Shown here: in pieces, positions 43,693 to 53,365 of the stretch | Layout of the letters: each line of letters begins with the position of its first letter | Numbering within the stretch: position 1 is the first letter of the stretch | Assembly: GCF_042854845.1 (NCBI RefSeq) | Contig: NZ_AP031498.1 | Span: forward strand, 558,001-622,000 | Origin: Maricurvus nonylphenolicus | GTDB taxonomy: Bacteria > Pseudomonadota > Gammaproteobacteria > Pseudomonadales > Cellvibrionaceae | Length of the DNA stretch: 64,000 bases | Direction: 5' to 3' | The notes under the pieces: model-generated | The model's database searches: none | What the model saw: only the letters and a program-made list of their open reading frames with translations | Told to the model about the DNA's origin: nothing | Program-made: the position numbers and the translations under genes

Positions 43693-44733
43693 ATGAATAA
43701 TCAGTTTAATTACTCTTCTCGTCAAGCCGGTTTAACACTGGTGGAAATTTTGGTGGCGATCACCATAGGGTTGATGGTTATGGCTGGGGTGGTGCAACTC
43801 TATGCCACGTCCTCTAAGACGCAGCAGGTCCAAGAGGGGGCTTCTCGACTTCAGGAAAATGCTCGTTTTATTTTTGCTCGTTTAAGTCAAGATATCTCGC
43901 AAACGGGATTTATTGGCTGTTTAAACATGGATGAGCATACTGATGATGATGTCGATGTTCAGGTCTACCTGACGCAAGATGCTGGCCCAGGTGAAGTCTT
44001 CAATTTTGAAGAAAGCCTTAGTGCAACTGAAGGTGATCAATTGTTAGGAACAGATTCACTTGTTGTAAGGCACGCCTCTACAGCTGGCAGGGTTCCTTTG
44101 GTTGCTAGATCAGAATCTACTCAGTCCATCTGGGTTGATGAGAATCATGGCAATTACGCCTCTCTTGAGCAGCATCAAGTAGTTATGGTCGCCAACTGTG
44201 GCTTGGCTCGGATTTTTATGATTACAAATGATCCTGAAACTAGTAATGGGGAAATTCAGCACGCTGTTGGCGTGGTTTCTCCTGAAGGGCAGAGCAATAA
44301 CAATGATTCACTGGAAGGACGATTTGGCTACACACAACTTGATGCGAATAATCGTCAGTACGAATACGGTGGCACAGTTGCTTATCTTTACCCTGCGGGA
44401 GGGACGGCTCAGGTGTATGCAGTTGGCACTAGTGCGGCCGCTGCTGGTGGAGGTGTGTGCTCGGTTGCAAACCCAGAGCTATGTTCTTTGTTTATTAATC
44501 AAAACGAAATTGCTCAAGGTGTAGAGGATTTTCAGATCCAGGTTGGCTGGCTTGATAACGCCGGTAATATTCGAATAACCAACGCCGCTGGAGTTCCTGA
44601 GTGGGGAGATGTTGATCGAATTCAGGTGACTATGACCCTAAATTCAATCAATCAAGTGCCCAATGAGCAAGGTGGGGGGCTTGACCGTCAAACTTTTTCG
44701 AAAACATTTATGGTTAGAAATCAGTTGCGTTAA
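43693..44733 (+). CDS. pilW: Type IV minor pilin-assembly protein PilW
   Basis: A 346-residue prepilin-like protein with QAG|LTLVEILVAITIGLMVMAG, followed by the PilW helix SRLQENARFIFARLSQDISQTGFIGC. The large C-terminal domain ends GLDRQTFSKTFMVRNQLR. It takes part in pilus biogenesis with PilV, PilX and PilY1. It lies 32 bp after pilV and 28 bp before pilX. Confidence 0.92.
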   Translation: MNNQFNYSSRQAGLTLVEILVAITIGLMVMAGVVQLYATSSKTQQVQEGASRLQENARFIFARLSQDISQTGFIGCLNMDEHTDDDVDVQVYLTQDAGPGEVFNFEESLSATEGDQLLGTDSLVVRHASTAGRVPLVARSESTQSIWVDENHGNYASLEQHQVVMVANCGLARIFMITNDPETSNGEIQHAVGVVSPEGQSNNNDSLEGRFGYTQLDANNRQYEYGGTVAYLYPAGGTAQVYAVGTSAAAAGGGVCSVANPELCSLFINQNEIAQGVEDFQIQVGWLDNAGNIRITNAAGVPEWGDVDRIQVTMTLNSINQVPNEQGGGLDRQTFSKTFMVRNQLR

Positions 44734-44761
44734 TAGTTTCTCTGTTAATGGGTGCAGATAA

Positions 44762-45391
44762 GTGAAAAGTAAAATGAAGTATTTAAAGCGGTATGGCCAT
44801 CGAAATCAGGAGGGGGCCATTCTTGTTGTTGCAATGGTTATTTTATTGGTGATGACTGTTTTGGGCGTGGGGTCACGAGTTAATACAATCCTTCAGCAGA
44901 AAATGTCTATAGCTTACCAGCAAAAAAACGTTGCCAGTTTAGCTGCGGAAGCAGGTTTGAGAGCAGCGGAAACTTTTATGACCAATAATGTGAGAGCTAC
45001 AACGGATCTATCAATATTTGATAATGGAACCGTAGGTTTATACGCAAACTGGAATCTAGTTGGACAAATTAATACGCCAGATTGGCTAGAGTCATCTATA
45101 GCGGATGTCGTCGTTCCTGGTGCTTGGGATGACAATAATAGTATTCCTGTTGTAGGTTATGACCTTACGGTGGCTAATCCGCCTCGCTATGTTATCGAGT
45201 ATGTTGGTCAGAATTTGCAGGGTACGAGTAATAAGGTGATTGTTGACTATAACGACCCCAATATATCTGCTAGTTCTGAACCGCACTATTTTGTAATTAC
45301 TGCTATTGGTTGGTCCAGGGATGCAGGTATCTACTCAGTGCTTCAAACTACCTATCGGACAGGTAGGGGGGCGGGTATCTTTACCTACTAA
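44762..45391 (+). CDS. pilX: Type IV pilus assembly protein PilX
   Basis: A 209-residue minor pilin with the atypical PilX N-terminus NQEG|AILVVAMVILLVMTVLGVG, then QQKMSIAYQQKNVASLAAEAGLRAAE. The GTG at 44762 has GGTG 7 nt upstream; an ATG four codons later is also possible. The stop overlaps the first possible pilY1 start (TAATG). It is probably part of the PilY1-containing priming complex. Confidence 0.88.
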   Translation: MKSKMKYLKRYGHRNQEGAILVVAMVILLVMTVLGVGSRVNTILQQKMSIAYQQKNVASLAAEAGLRAAETFMTNNVRATTDLSIFDNGTVGLYANWNLVGQINTPDWLESSIADVVVPGAWDDNNSIPVVGYDLTVANPPRYVIEYVGQNLQGTSNKVIVDYNDPNISASSEPHYFVITAIGWSRDAGIYSVLQTTYRTGRGAGIFTY

Positions 45392-45435
45392 TGTTGAAGG
45401 TAAAAAAACTGCATGCAAGTTTGCGAGGGTTGATT

Positions 45436-48400
45436 ATGTTGATTAAGAATAGAAATTATATTGCAGTTTTGTTTGGTACATTGCTGCTGCCTTTGGGGGG
45501 CGTTCAGGCTGCGCCTGGCGTATTGGCTGATAAACCATTGTTTCTTGGTACCGATGTTCAGCCTAATATCCTTTGGCTTGTTGATGATTCGGGGTCGATG
45601 GATTGGGAAAACTTATTAACCAATGGCGCTATTACTGTTCATGGAACAGGTGAAATGCCGGAAAATAATAGCGGTACCCGCTATTTGGATTTTACTCCAG
45701 ATAATAATACCGAGCGCAGAGAACTGTGTTCTGGCTATAACGCCATGGCCTATAATCCATTAGCTACCTACAGCCCCTGGGTCGGACTGGATGAGGATGG
45801 GTTTGCATATTCGAATAGAACTTTAACAACAGCGTTAAATAATCCTTATGATAATGATGACTTGGATAATGTGAGTAGTCATTACTATTACCCTTGGAAT
45901 GATGCAGATAGCGATGGTGTTTACGATAATGGGGAGTGCCCTACTTCAAGTGGAAGTCGAGTATTTGTAAATGCTTTATCTGCAGCTAATCAGCAAAACT
46001 ATGCTAACTGGTATTCCTATTACCGTAAGCGTGAATATGTGGCGAAGCGTGCGCTGTCTACCATTATTACGGATAGTCAGGCAAGGATGGGGTTGGCTAC
46101 GCTGCATAACAATAATTTGATTGGTACTATTGTTAAAGATGTCGATAACATCAGTGTGCCTGTTGATGCTGCAGCGAGCTCTAATAAGACAGCCTTATTA
46201 AGGAATTTGTTTAGGATTAATTCTTCCGGTGGTACGCCTCTTAGGCAGAACCTTCAGCAGGCAGGTAATTATTTTAGAGTGGGTGTAAACCCTGGAACTG
46301 GCTTGTTTGGATTTACTCCAAATCCTACTTCTCCGATTCTTAGTGCATCTGGAGGTGGTGAGTGTCAGCAGAACTTTACAATCTTAATGTCTGATGGGTT
46401 CTGGAATGGGAGTAGTCCTAGTGTTGGTAATGCAGATGCAAACTCTGTAAGCCCTTATGATGGTGGGTCTTATGCAGACGGTGTTAGTAATACGTTAGCT
46501 GATGTCGCCATGTGGTACTACAAAAATGATTTGGCACCGGTGATGGATGATAATGTTCCTGTTATTACTGGTGTGGATGAAAATGAAGCTCAGCATATGG
46601 TTACCTATACGGTAGCTTTTGGTGTGAATGGCACTTTGTCGGCGAACCCAGTAGATAAAGATGCTGCATTTGCGTGGCCAACACCTTCCTCAAACAATCC
46701 GAGAACCATTGATGATATGCGTCATGCGGCCTGGAATGGTCGAGGAGAGTTCTTGAGCGCAGGTGATCCGGATTCATTAATTAGTTCTTTGCAAGGAGCT
46801 ATTAACGATATTGCTGATAGAGATGGCGCTGCATCTGCCGTAGCGTTTAACTCGACGAGCTTGGGGACAGATACTCTGGTGTTCCAGGCAAGATTTGACT
46901 CAGGCGGTTGGCATGGTTCTCTTTTGGCTTTTGATTTCGATAGTAATGGTGTCGGTAATCTTGAGTGGGATGCTGCGGATGTTCTTAATAACCGAGATTT
47001 AGATGCTCAGGCCAGAAACATAATTACCTATAACGGTACGCAGGGGGTTCCCTTTCAGTTTCCTGCTGATTATAGCAATCTGCTGGTAACAGATATTAGT
47101 GCTGATCAGGTGAGTGATCTTTTGGCTGATGCTCCATTTGATGAGGCTACCGCTATCCCCTCTGAAATAGCGGCCAACCAAGTCTTCGGTCAAAATATCG
47201 TGAGTTTCCTGAGGGGTAAAGATGATAACGAAGTAGATAATGGCGGTGTCTTCCGAGATCGCTTTGATAAGCGGTTAGGTGACATTGTTCATTCCAGTCC
47301 CTCGTATGTGGGGGCGCCAGGTCGAGCATACCCTAATTTTATTGAGGGGGTTGATCATCCGTATTCAGATTTTATTTTGCAAGAAGAGAATCGTGACCCT
47401 CTAGTTTACGTTGGAGGAAACGATGGGATGCTTCATGCCTTTGATGCTGACGACGGCGACGAGGTCTTTGCTTATATTCCGGGGTTCTTATTTGATGATA
47501 GTAATGGCAAAGGATTACATTATTTGGCAGATACAAGTTATAGCCATATAGCCTACGTGGATGAATCTCCACTTGCTGCCGATGTATTTATTAATGGTGC
47601 ATGGAGAACCTACCTTATAGGAGGTCTAAGGGCTGGAGGGAAAGGTGTTTATGTTATCGATATAACAGATCCATCATCTTTGTCAGAAGCTGGTGCTGCT
47701 AGTATTGTTAAGCAAGAGTTTACGCATCCGCAGTTAGGCTATACGTTCAGTCGCCCTCTGGTTGGTAAAATGAATAATGGTCGCTGGGCAGCTATTTTTG
47801 GTAATGGCTATAATGGTGATGGTGATGGTGCTGCAAAACTCTTTGTGTTGTATTTGGATTCGACTGGCGGTTTTGAATTGATTGATACTGCGTCAGGTGC
47901 TATTGCAAATTCAGATTGTAATGATGCAGGAAGTGATTGTAATGGTTTGTCCTCTCCTACCGTTTTGGATATGACAGGTGATGGAACAATTGATAGAGTC
48001 TATGCCGGTGATCTGCATGGTAATATGTGGGCGTTCGATTTAAGTAATAAGGATAGTACTAAGTGGGATGTGGCATACAGTGATACTGGCTCTCCTGTGC
48101 CATTGTTTTCTGCGTGTGGTGGTACTACTTGTACGGTAGCTAACCGACAACCAATAACGTCTCTTCCTGTAGTTAGAACGCATCCGAGTAGGCTGGGAGA
48201 CAGCACCGAGCCAAATCTTATGGTCTACTTCGGTACGGGCCAATGGATATCTGAAAATGATAACTTAGATGTTAATACCCAAACTATGTATGGTGTGTGG
48301 GATGCAGGTGTGTCGCAACTGACGCGAAATAGCTTGCAGCAACAGGTCGTTAGTGGTTCTGCTACGGTTACTGGTGGTCGCGATCTTTCCACAAATGATG

Positions 48401-48798
48401 TCGATTATGTGGTTACGAGTGAGTTGGGGTGGTTTATTGATCTTCCTGATACGGGAGAGAGGGTTGTTGTAGAGGCTGTATCAATTGGCAATATTGTATT
48501 CTTTAATACCACTGTGCCGGATAGTGGGTCCTGTAACGGTGGTGGCTATGGCTATTTAATGTTTGCCGATCGAATGACGGGGGGGCAGCCTGATTTTACT
48601 GTTTTGGATATAAATAATGATGGCACCTTTGATGATGACATTGTTGCCGGGATCATGACTAATGCGATTCCCGGTGGTGGACGTTTGATTGATGATCGAT
48701 ATGTTGTTTCTGACTCCAGTGGTAAAATTACCGATGTGGGTGTTCAAACTGGAGCAAGTAGACCATCCTCTCGTAGTTCTTGGTCGATAATTCGATAA
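45436..48798 (+). CDS. pilY1: Type IV pilus tip adhesin PilY1
   Basis: A 1120-residue secreted protein of the pilus tip involved in adhesion, surface sensing and extension/retraction. A signal peptide (residues 1-25, ending GGVQA) is followed by a von Willebrand A-like start NILWLVDDSGSM with the MIDAS DDSGS at about 50-54. The C-terminal PilY1 beta-propeller has VYVGGNDGMLHAFDADDG and the calcium loop DMTGDGTID at about 845-853, just before VYAGDLHGNMWAFDL. Another DxNxDGxxDDD loop occurs near the C-terminus. I chose the ATG at 45436, with GAGGG 6 nt upstream; an ATG at 45391 overlaps pilX and adds 15 residues. The base composition is clearly more A+T-rich than the flanking housekeeping genes. 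Confidence 0.93.
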   Translation: MLIKNRNYIAVLFGTLLLPLGGVQAAPGVLADKPLFLGTDVQPNILWLVDDSGSMDWENLLTNGAITVHGTGEMPENNSGTRYLDFTPDNNTERRELCSGYNAMAYNPLATYSPWVGLDEDGFAYSNRTLTTALNNPYDNDDLDNVSSHYYYPWNDADSDGVYDNGECPTSSGSRVFVNALSAANQQNYANWYSYYRKREYVAKRALSTIITDSQARMGLATLHNNNLIGTIVKDVDNISVPVDAAASSNKTALLRNLFRINSSGGTPLRQNLQQAGNYFRVGVNPGTGLFGFTPNPTSPILSASGGGECQQNFTILMSDGFWNGSSPSVGNADANSVSPYDGGSYADGVSNTLADVAMWYYKNDLAPVMDDNVPVITGVDENEAQHMVTYTVAFGVNGTLSANPVDKDAAFAWPTPSSNNPRTIDDMRHAAWNGRGEFLSAGDPDSLISSLQGAINDIADRDGAASAVAFNSTSLGTDTLVFQARFDSGGWHGSLLAFDFDSNGVGNLEWDAADVLNNRDLDAQARNIITYNGTQGVPFQFPADYSNLLVTDISADQVSDLLADAPFDEATAIPSEIAANQVFGQNIVSFLRGKDDNEVDNGGVFRDRFDKRLGDIVHSSPSYVGAPGRAYPNFIEGVDHPYSDFILQEENRDPLVYVGGNDGMLHAFDADDGDEVFAYIPGFLFDDSNGKGLHYLADTSYSHIAYVDESPLAADVFINGAWRTYLIGGLRAGGKGVYVIDITDPSSLSEAGAASIVKQEFTHPQLGYTFSRPLVGKMNNGRWAAIFGNGYNGDGDGAAKLFVLYLDSTGGFELIDTASGAIANSDCNDAGSDCNGLSSPTVLDMTGDGTIDRVYAGDLHGNMWAFDLSNKDSTKWDVAYSDTGSPVPLFSACGGTTCTVANRQPITSLPVVRTHPSRLGDSTEPNLMVYFGTGQWISENDNLDVNTQTMYGVWDAGVSQLTRNSLQQQVVSGSATVTGGRDLSTNDVDYVVTSELGWFIDLPDTGERVVVEAVSIGNIVFFNTTVPDSGSCNGGGYGYLMFADRMTGGQPDFTVLDINNDGTFDDDIVAGIMTNAIPGGGRLIDDRYVVSDSSGKITDVGVQTGASRPSSRSSWSIIR

Positions 48799-48825
48799 TG
48801 TTCAGTCCCAGAGGAGATTGTTGTA

Positions 48826-49143
48826 ATGAATAAGGTTGGTGTTAATATTTTCTGTATGTTTTTGGGGGCGTTATTTGCTTTCAAGGTATTGGCTGAAGGT
48901 GGAGATAAACCAATCTATGGTATTGTTGATGCTGTATTTCATGAGCAGTCTGCAGTAGTGATAGATGATACGTACCTTTCGATGAGTTTAAGTTTGAAAG
49001 TATTTGATCATCGTGGTGATACAGTTAATCGTTATAGCTTAAAACTGGGGCAAAAGGTGGCGTATGAACGGGAAGGAAGCTCAAAAGTGGCTACTATTTG
49101 GATCAAGCCTAAGGGTTTTAAGTTACCTGTGAATGACGACTAA
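48826..49143 (+). CDS. PilY2-like small exported protein
   Basis: A 105-residue protein with an N-terminal signal peptide (hydrophobic GVNIFCMFLGALFAFKVLA) and a small predicted beta domain (KPIYGIVDAVFHEQSAVVIDD...KLGQKVAYER). Size and position between pilY1 and pilE match PilY2 of Pseudomonas, a poorly understood pilus biogenesis protein. The match rests on context and general shape, so it is moderate. Confidence 0.65.
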   Translation: MNKVGVNIFCMFLGALFAFKVLAEGGDKPIYGIVDAVFHEQSAVVIDDTYLSMSLSLKVFDHRGDTVNRYSLKLGQKVAYEREGSSKVATIWIKPKGFKLPVNDD

Positions 49144-49184
49144 TTTGTCTTATGGCTTTGAGGGTATTCTGGATGGGTTCTTGT

Positions 49185-49625
49185 ATGAAAAATAAAAAGA
49201 AGTTTCATGGGTTTTCTTTAATAGAAATGCTAATCGTCGTCGCTATTATTGGCATTGCTGGCGCAGCAGCATATGCAGCTTATACTGAGCAGGTCTCACG
49301 CGGTATGAGAACTGAAGGTAAAGACTTTATTTTGGATTTAGCTGCTGCTCAAGAGGCTTTTTATGCTCAAAACTTATCTTATGCTAACTCAATTACAGCG
49401 GCAAACCAGTTGAATAGGATGGATACTCAAAGTGCAAATGGACGGTATACCGCTAACCTGGTTGTTGCTCCTGGTGGTTGTGCTGCAGGTGTGACAGCTT
49501 GTAGAACGTACACGTTATCTGTTGTGCCTAATACCGTGGATTTGGATTGTACTAGCTTAACTTATAACAATGCAGGTGTTGTTGGTAGTACTGGTGCCGG
49601 GACAGTAGCAGAATGCTGGCGTTAA
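49185..49625 (+). CDS. pilE: Type IV minor pilin PilE
   Basis: A 146-residue prepilin with HG|FSLIEMLIVVAIIGIAGAAA and Glu at +5, then a globular domain with a C-terminal disulfide pair of cysteines (LDCTSL, AECWR). In Pseudomonas the gene at this position is pilE, a minor pilin. The ATG at 49185 matches the usual short leader; an earlier start adds 11 residues. It is convergent with the next fimT gene and overlaps it by 4 bp. Confidence 0.88.
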   Translation: MKNKKKFHGFSLIEMLIVVAIIGIAGAAAYAAYTEQVSRGMRTEGKDFILDLAAAQEAFYAQNLSYANSITAANQLNRMDTQSANGRYTANLVVAPGGCAAGVTACRTYTLSVVPNTVDLDCTSLTYNNAGVVGSTGAGTVAECWR

Positions 49626-50179
49626 CAGGTGACATCTTTTCCGTCAGCTCTTTCCACTATACCGTTCTGGTTTGAGTCTAAGGCGGCTCTTGCTCGACCG
49701 CCTCTGTTGATGACAATAACTTGCGCGTATCGCAAGTTATTAGATGTAGGGCAATAGATAAAACTACCATTCTGATTTAATGTGTTTCCAAGCGGAGTGT
49801 AGCGAAGGTAGTTGTTGCTACCAAATGATGACCATCGTAAAGTTCCGCCACCCCATAGTGGTGAGAATTCTCTAAGGACCTCCTCTTCTTCATCAATGCG
49901 TCCATTCTGGTTAGGGTCAGTAAAGACTAGAATGCCTTCAGACCATACCTTTCCGCAGGTAGATGATGTTAATTTGGGGCATAGAGTAATGGTTGTTACT
50001 CTGGATATAGCTTCAAGGCGAGTGTAGTTGATAGCTGCTAGTAAGTTGTCTCTGGCGCTAATGGAACTGTTTACTTCCAAGAGGGTTGTGAAGGTGGGTA
50101 TTGCAAATCCTGTGAGTATTCCGATTATAGCGAGCGAGGTTAATAATTCGATAAAGGTAAACGCTTTGCTGTATCTCAT
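49622..50179 (-). CDS. fimT: Type IV minor pilin FimT (GspH family), second copy
   Basis: A 185-residue prepilin with KA|FTFIELLTSLAIIGILTGFA and Glu at +5. The GspH-like domain includes NNLLAAINYTRLEAISR-type helix, ITLCPKLTSSTCGKVWSEG and VFTDPNQNGRIDEEEEVL. It is the only pilin gene here on the minus strand, between pilE and pilR. It is distinct in sequence from the GspH-type pilin at 42561. FimT proteins of some species bind DNA for uptake; that role is possible but not shown by this sequence. Confidence 0.88.
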   Translation of the reverse strand: MRYSKAFTFIELLTSLAIIGILTGFAIPTFTTLLEVNSSISARDNLLAAINYTRLEAISRVTTITLCPKLTSSTCGKVWSEGILVFTDPNQNGRIDEEEEVLREFSPLWGGGTLRWSSFGSNNYLRYTPLGNTLNQNGSFIYCPTSNNLRYAQVIVINRGGRARAALDSNQNGIVERADGKDVTC

Positions 50180-50294
50180 GAGTCCGTCCTTGGTTTCATG
50201 GGATGGTTAATCTAGCGCTTAAAGAATGAGTGAACAATAAGTCTTAGGTGCTGATTTTTTTCTAGTTTTAGTACTTAAGTGTATGTTTGTGGGG

Positions 50295-51650
50295 TTATTC
50301 ATCAAGCCCAAGCTTTTTTAGTCTGTATCGAAGGGAACGAAAGCTTACGCCAAGCTTTTTGGCGGCCGCTGTGCGGTTCCATTTAGTGCTTTCGAGTGCT
50401 GATACGATGACCTCCCTCTCAATGTCTTCGAGATAGTCATCTAGTGAGTCTACCTCCCCTGTGTTGTGTTGTGGCTTTTCCGAGGGGGGTTCTCTCGTAG
50501 AAAGCTGAAGATCTTCTAGCTCTATTATGTCCTCATCACAAAGCGTGAAAGTTCGCTCAAGAATGTTTTCAAGCTCTCGAACATTTCCAGGGAAGCTATA
50601 TCTTTGCAGCTCTTTTATCACATCTTGGGAAAGTGATGGTGAAGGTACATCTATCTCCTTGGCGAAACGAGCCAGGAAAGTTTCTGCCAGATGCTTGATA
50701 TCGTCTGTTCGCTCGCGAAGCGGAGGCATGTCAATTTGGATGACATTGATACGGTAGAAAAGGTCACTGCGGAAACGCTCATGCTCAATTTCCTGATTCA
50801 GATCCTTGTGTGTAGCGCTAAGAATTCTAACATCAATGCTGGTCTCCTGTTCTCCTCCTACAGGGCGTACGGCCTTTTCCTGAATGGCGCGTAGTAGTTT
50901 TACTTGCATGTCTAGGGGGAGGTCTGCTACTTCATCTAGGAATAGTGTGCCGCCATCAGCAGCAAGAAAAAGCCCCTGTTTGTCACTGGTTGCTCCAGTG
51001 AAACTCCCCTTTTTATGGCCAAAGAACTCACTCTCCATTAATTCCTTTGGAATGGCTCCGCAGTTTACCGGAATAAAGGGGGCATCTGCTCGAGCTCCTT
51101 GGTAGTGAATAGCTCGGGCGGCGAGCTCTTTACCTGTGCCGGACTCACCACTTATAAATACAGGTGCCTGGCTACGGGACACTTTGGCTATTTGCTTACG
51201 AAGCTTAACCATTGCTGGAGCATCGCCGAGCAGAGCTGGAGCTTTGTTCTGCGGTTTGCTATTTGTTGTTTCAGATGATGCGGGCTCCAGTTTTAAGGCT
51301 GTATTTATGAGTCCGCGTAATTGTTCCAGCTCGACAGGCTTAGATATAAAGTCGAAAGCGCCGGCTTTCATGGCTTCTATGGCAAGATCCATGCTGCCGT
51401 GAGCAGTGAAGACGGCTACTGGAAGTTGGCTGTATTCTTTTTGAATAAACTTAACTAGCTCTATCCCATTACCATCGGGTAATTTCATGTCGGTGAGGCA
51501 AACTTGATAGCTCTGCTCGGATAGCAATTTCTTGGCTTGGCGGACATTTTCTGCACTATCCGTATCCAGCCCCATGCGAGAGAGTGTGATGTCCAGCAGC
51601 TCTCGGATGTCAGGTTCGTCGTCAATGATCAGGGCGCGAGTTTTGGGCAT
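50295..51650 (-). CDS. pilR: Sigma-54 response regulator PilR
   Basis: A 451-residue NtrC-type activator. The receiver domain (ALIIDDEPDIREL; phosphoacceptor in CLTDMKLPDGNG) is followed by an AAA+ domain with Walker A GESGTGKELAARAIHY, the sigma-54 contact loop GSFTGA (Ser instead of the usual Ala), and GGTLFLDEVADLPL. The C-terminal Fis-type helix-turn-helix is WNRTAAAKKLGVSFRSLRYRLKKLG. With PilS it activates major pilin transcription at a sigma-54 promoter, which is not in this window. It follows pilS with 33 bp between. Confidence 0.95.
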   Translation of the reverse strand: MPKTRALIIDDEPDIRELLDITLSRMGLDTDSAENVRQAKKLLSEQSYQVCLTDMKLPDGNGIELVKFIQKEYSQLPVAVFTAHGSMDLAIEAMKAGAFDFISKPVELEQLRGLINTALKLEPASSETTNSKPQNKAPALLGDAPAMVKLRKQIAKVSRSQAPVFISGESGTGKELAARAIHYQGARADAPFIPVNCGAIPKELMESEFFGHKKGSFTGATSDKQGLFLAADGGTLFLDEVADLPLDMQVKLLRAIQEKAVRPVGGEQETSIDVRILSATHKDLNQEIEHERFRSDLFYRINVIQIDMPPLRERTDDIKHLAETFLARFAKEIDVPSPSLSQDVIKELQRYSFPGNVRELENILERTFTLCDEDIIELEDLQLSTREPPSEKPQHNTGEVDSLDDYLEDIEREVIVSALESTKWNRTAAAKKLGVSFRSLRYRLKKLGLDE

Positions 51651-51683
51651 ATTCTTATTATCACTATTCTTGACTGGCTTGTG

Positions 51684-53288
51684 TCAAACTAAACGTTTGG
51701 GGTGAGCGAAGTTAATTTGAAAACAGCTTTTTCCTGTTTCTGTTATTAAATAGTTTAGGCTAGCCTGATTTGATTGGCAGAGCTCTTTGGATATATACAG
51801 GCCGAGGCCTGAACCACTAGCTTCTGTCGTGAAGAAGGGTTCGAAAATATGTTGCCGATTGTCTTCGGCTATTCCCTCTCCATTATCGATGACTCTAATA
51901 TAGGGTAATTCACTCTGAATATCGATGCCGAGTTCCAGGGTTAGGGTTGCGTTATCTGTTGCTTCTTTACTGTAGCGAAGTCCATTATTACAGAGATTGG
52001 TTAGCACTTGATTTAAATGACTGGTGTCCATTTTAGTCTCGATTAGGTTATTGCAACTGTTAAGCTTTATATCTGCATTTAGATCTTCGTGTTTGTAGTC
52101 TTCAATAAACTGCTTCACCCACTGATTGAGTTCTATCGGTTCAGGTTGAGAAGCACGACGTCGAGAAAGTTGAAGAACATTCTCGATAATCTGGTTAACA
52201 CGCTTGGTGTTGGTGTTTATAATCTCGGTCATTCGCCTGTCAGTATTTTGTAGGTCAGGAGATTCATCTAAAAGTTGGCTGGCATGACTAATTGCTCCTA
52301 AGGGATTACGAATTTCGTGAGCAATGCTTGCCGTAAGGCGGCCGAGGGAGGCGAGTTTAAGTTGTTGGGCCTCTTGTGTCAGAGTGCGATTGTCTTCTAT
52401 AAAAATCAGGGTGCTGGCATTATTTGTGTTGCCACCTTCTAGTGTTGCAAACCCTAAGCGTATTTCTTGATTCTTTTCACCCATAGGAATGTGTGGCGTG
52501 CGTGTATGTGGGTAGGCCTTCCAAAGATGTAGATGTTCTTCAATTTCAGGAAAGTCGTGGAGATAATGCTGACCTGAAAGGGTGTCATTAAGCCCAAGAA
52601 GCTTGGCGGCAGCTTGGTTGATCAGTTCTATTTGCCCTGCAGGGTTTGCGACAAGTACTCCTGTTCGCATACGTTCAACAATTAGCTGGGCCATGCGTTC
52701 AAGGTGAGCAGCATGTTCGGCTTGTGATGCTGCTTCTAAATTGCTTGTACGAATGCGATTGCTGAGGTAGTTAAGTGTTAGTGCCGATAAAAATAGTAGG
52801 ATGCCCATAGTACCGGCAGAGAACATCGTGCGAGCGTTTGCTTGGCCGCTATAAACTTGATTCAGAGTTGCTCCAATAACCATAATGGTTGCTATCGCAG
52901 CTAGTGCGGCGCTAGCTTGTGTTTGGAGGAAAATACCTCCGGCTGCAGCACAAACCAATAATAGGTAACCGATGCTGCTTTCGACTCCGCCGCTAGTCTG
53001 CATCATGATCATCATGGCGATAATATCGCAGAGCAGGATAATGAAAATCTGTCGGTTTTTGGGCTGAAAATGACCACGCCATAAGATAAGTAGTGTGGCT
53101 ATATTTAGTACGGTATAAGTAAGGGCGGTATAGAAAAAAACTGTTGGTTCAGTGCTACCTAGGATGTCATCAGCAACCTTGGTATAGAACATAAGCAGCA
53201 ATATGCTGCTCAATAGAGTGCGGTAGTAAGCGTATACACGCAGGATACCGTAATTACTGTTATCAACTGCTGTGGTAGATATGACCAT
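51684..53288 (-). CDS. pilS: Sensor histidine kinase PilS
   Basis: A 534-residue membrane kinase with about six N-terminal helices (residues 20-175), a PAS-like region (MRTGVLVANPAGQIELINQ), HisKA with SIAHEIRNPLGAISHASQL, and HATPase with NGLRYSKEA, DNGEGIAE and GSGLGLYIS. It phosphorylates PilR. The ATG at 53288 has no clear Shine-Dalgarno; TATAAT lies only 4 nt before it, so the transcript may be leaderless. Confidence 0.95.
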   Translation of the reverse strand: MVISTTAVDNSNYGILRVYAYYRTLLSSILLLMFYTKVADDILGSTEPTVFFYTALTYTVLNIATLLILWRGHFQPKNRQIFIILLCDIIAMMIMMQTSGGVESSIGYLLLVCAAAGGIFLQTQASAALAAIATIMVIGATLNQVYSGQANARTMFSAGTMGILLFLSALTLNYLSNRIRTSNLEAASQAEHAAHLERMAQLIVERMRTGVLVANPAGQIELINQAAAKLLGLNDTLSGQHYLHDFPEIEEHLHLWKAYPHTRTPHIPMGEKNQEIRLGFATLEGGNTNNASTLIFIEDNRTLTQEAQQLKLASLGRLTASIAHEIRNPLGAISHASQLLDESPDLQNTDRRMTEIINTNTKRVNQIIENVLQLSRRRASQPEPIELNQWVKQFIEDYKHEDLNADIKLNSCNNLIETKMDTSHLNQVLTNLCNNGLRYSKEATDNATLTLELGIDIQSELPYIRVIDNGEGIAEDNRQHIFEPFFTTEASGSGLGLYISKELCQSNQASLNYLITETGKSCFQINFAHPKRLV

Positions 53289-53365
53289 AGTTATTATACG
53301 GCAATACTTATAAGAGAAACCCAGGCTATTTTAATGTGTTATTAATTTTGCCTGGGGTTAGGGGG

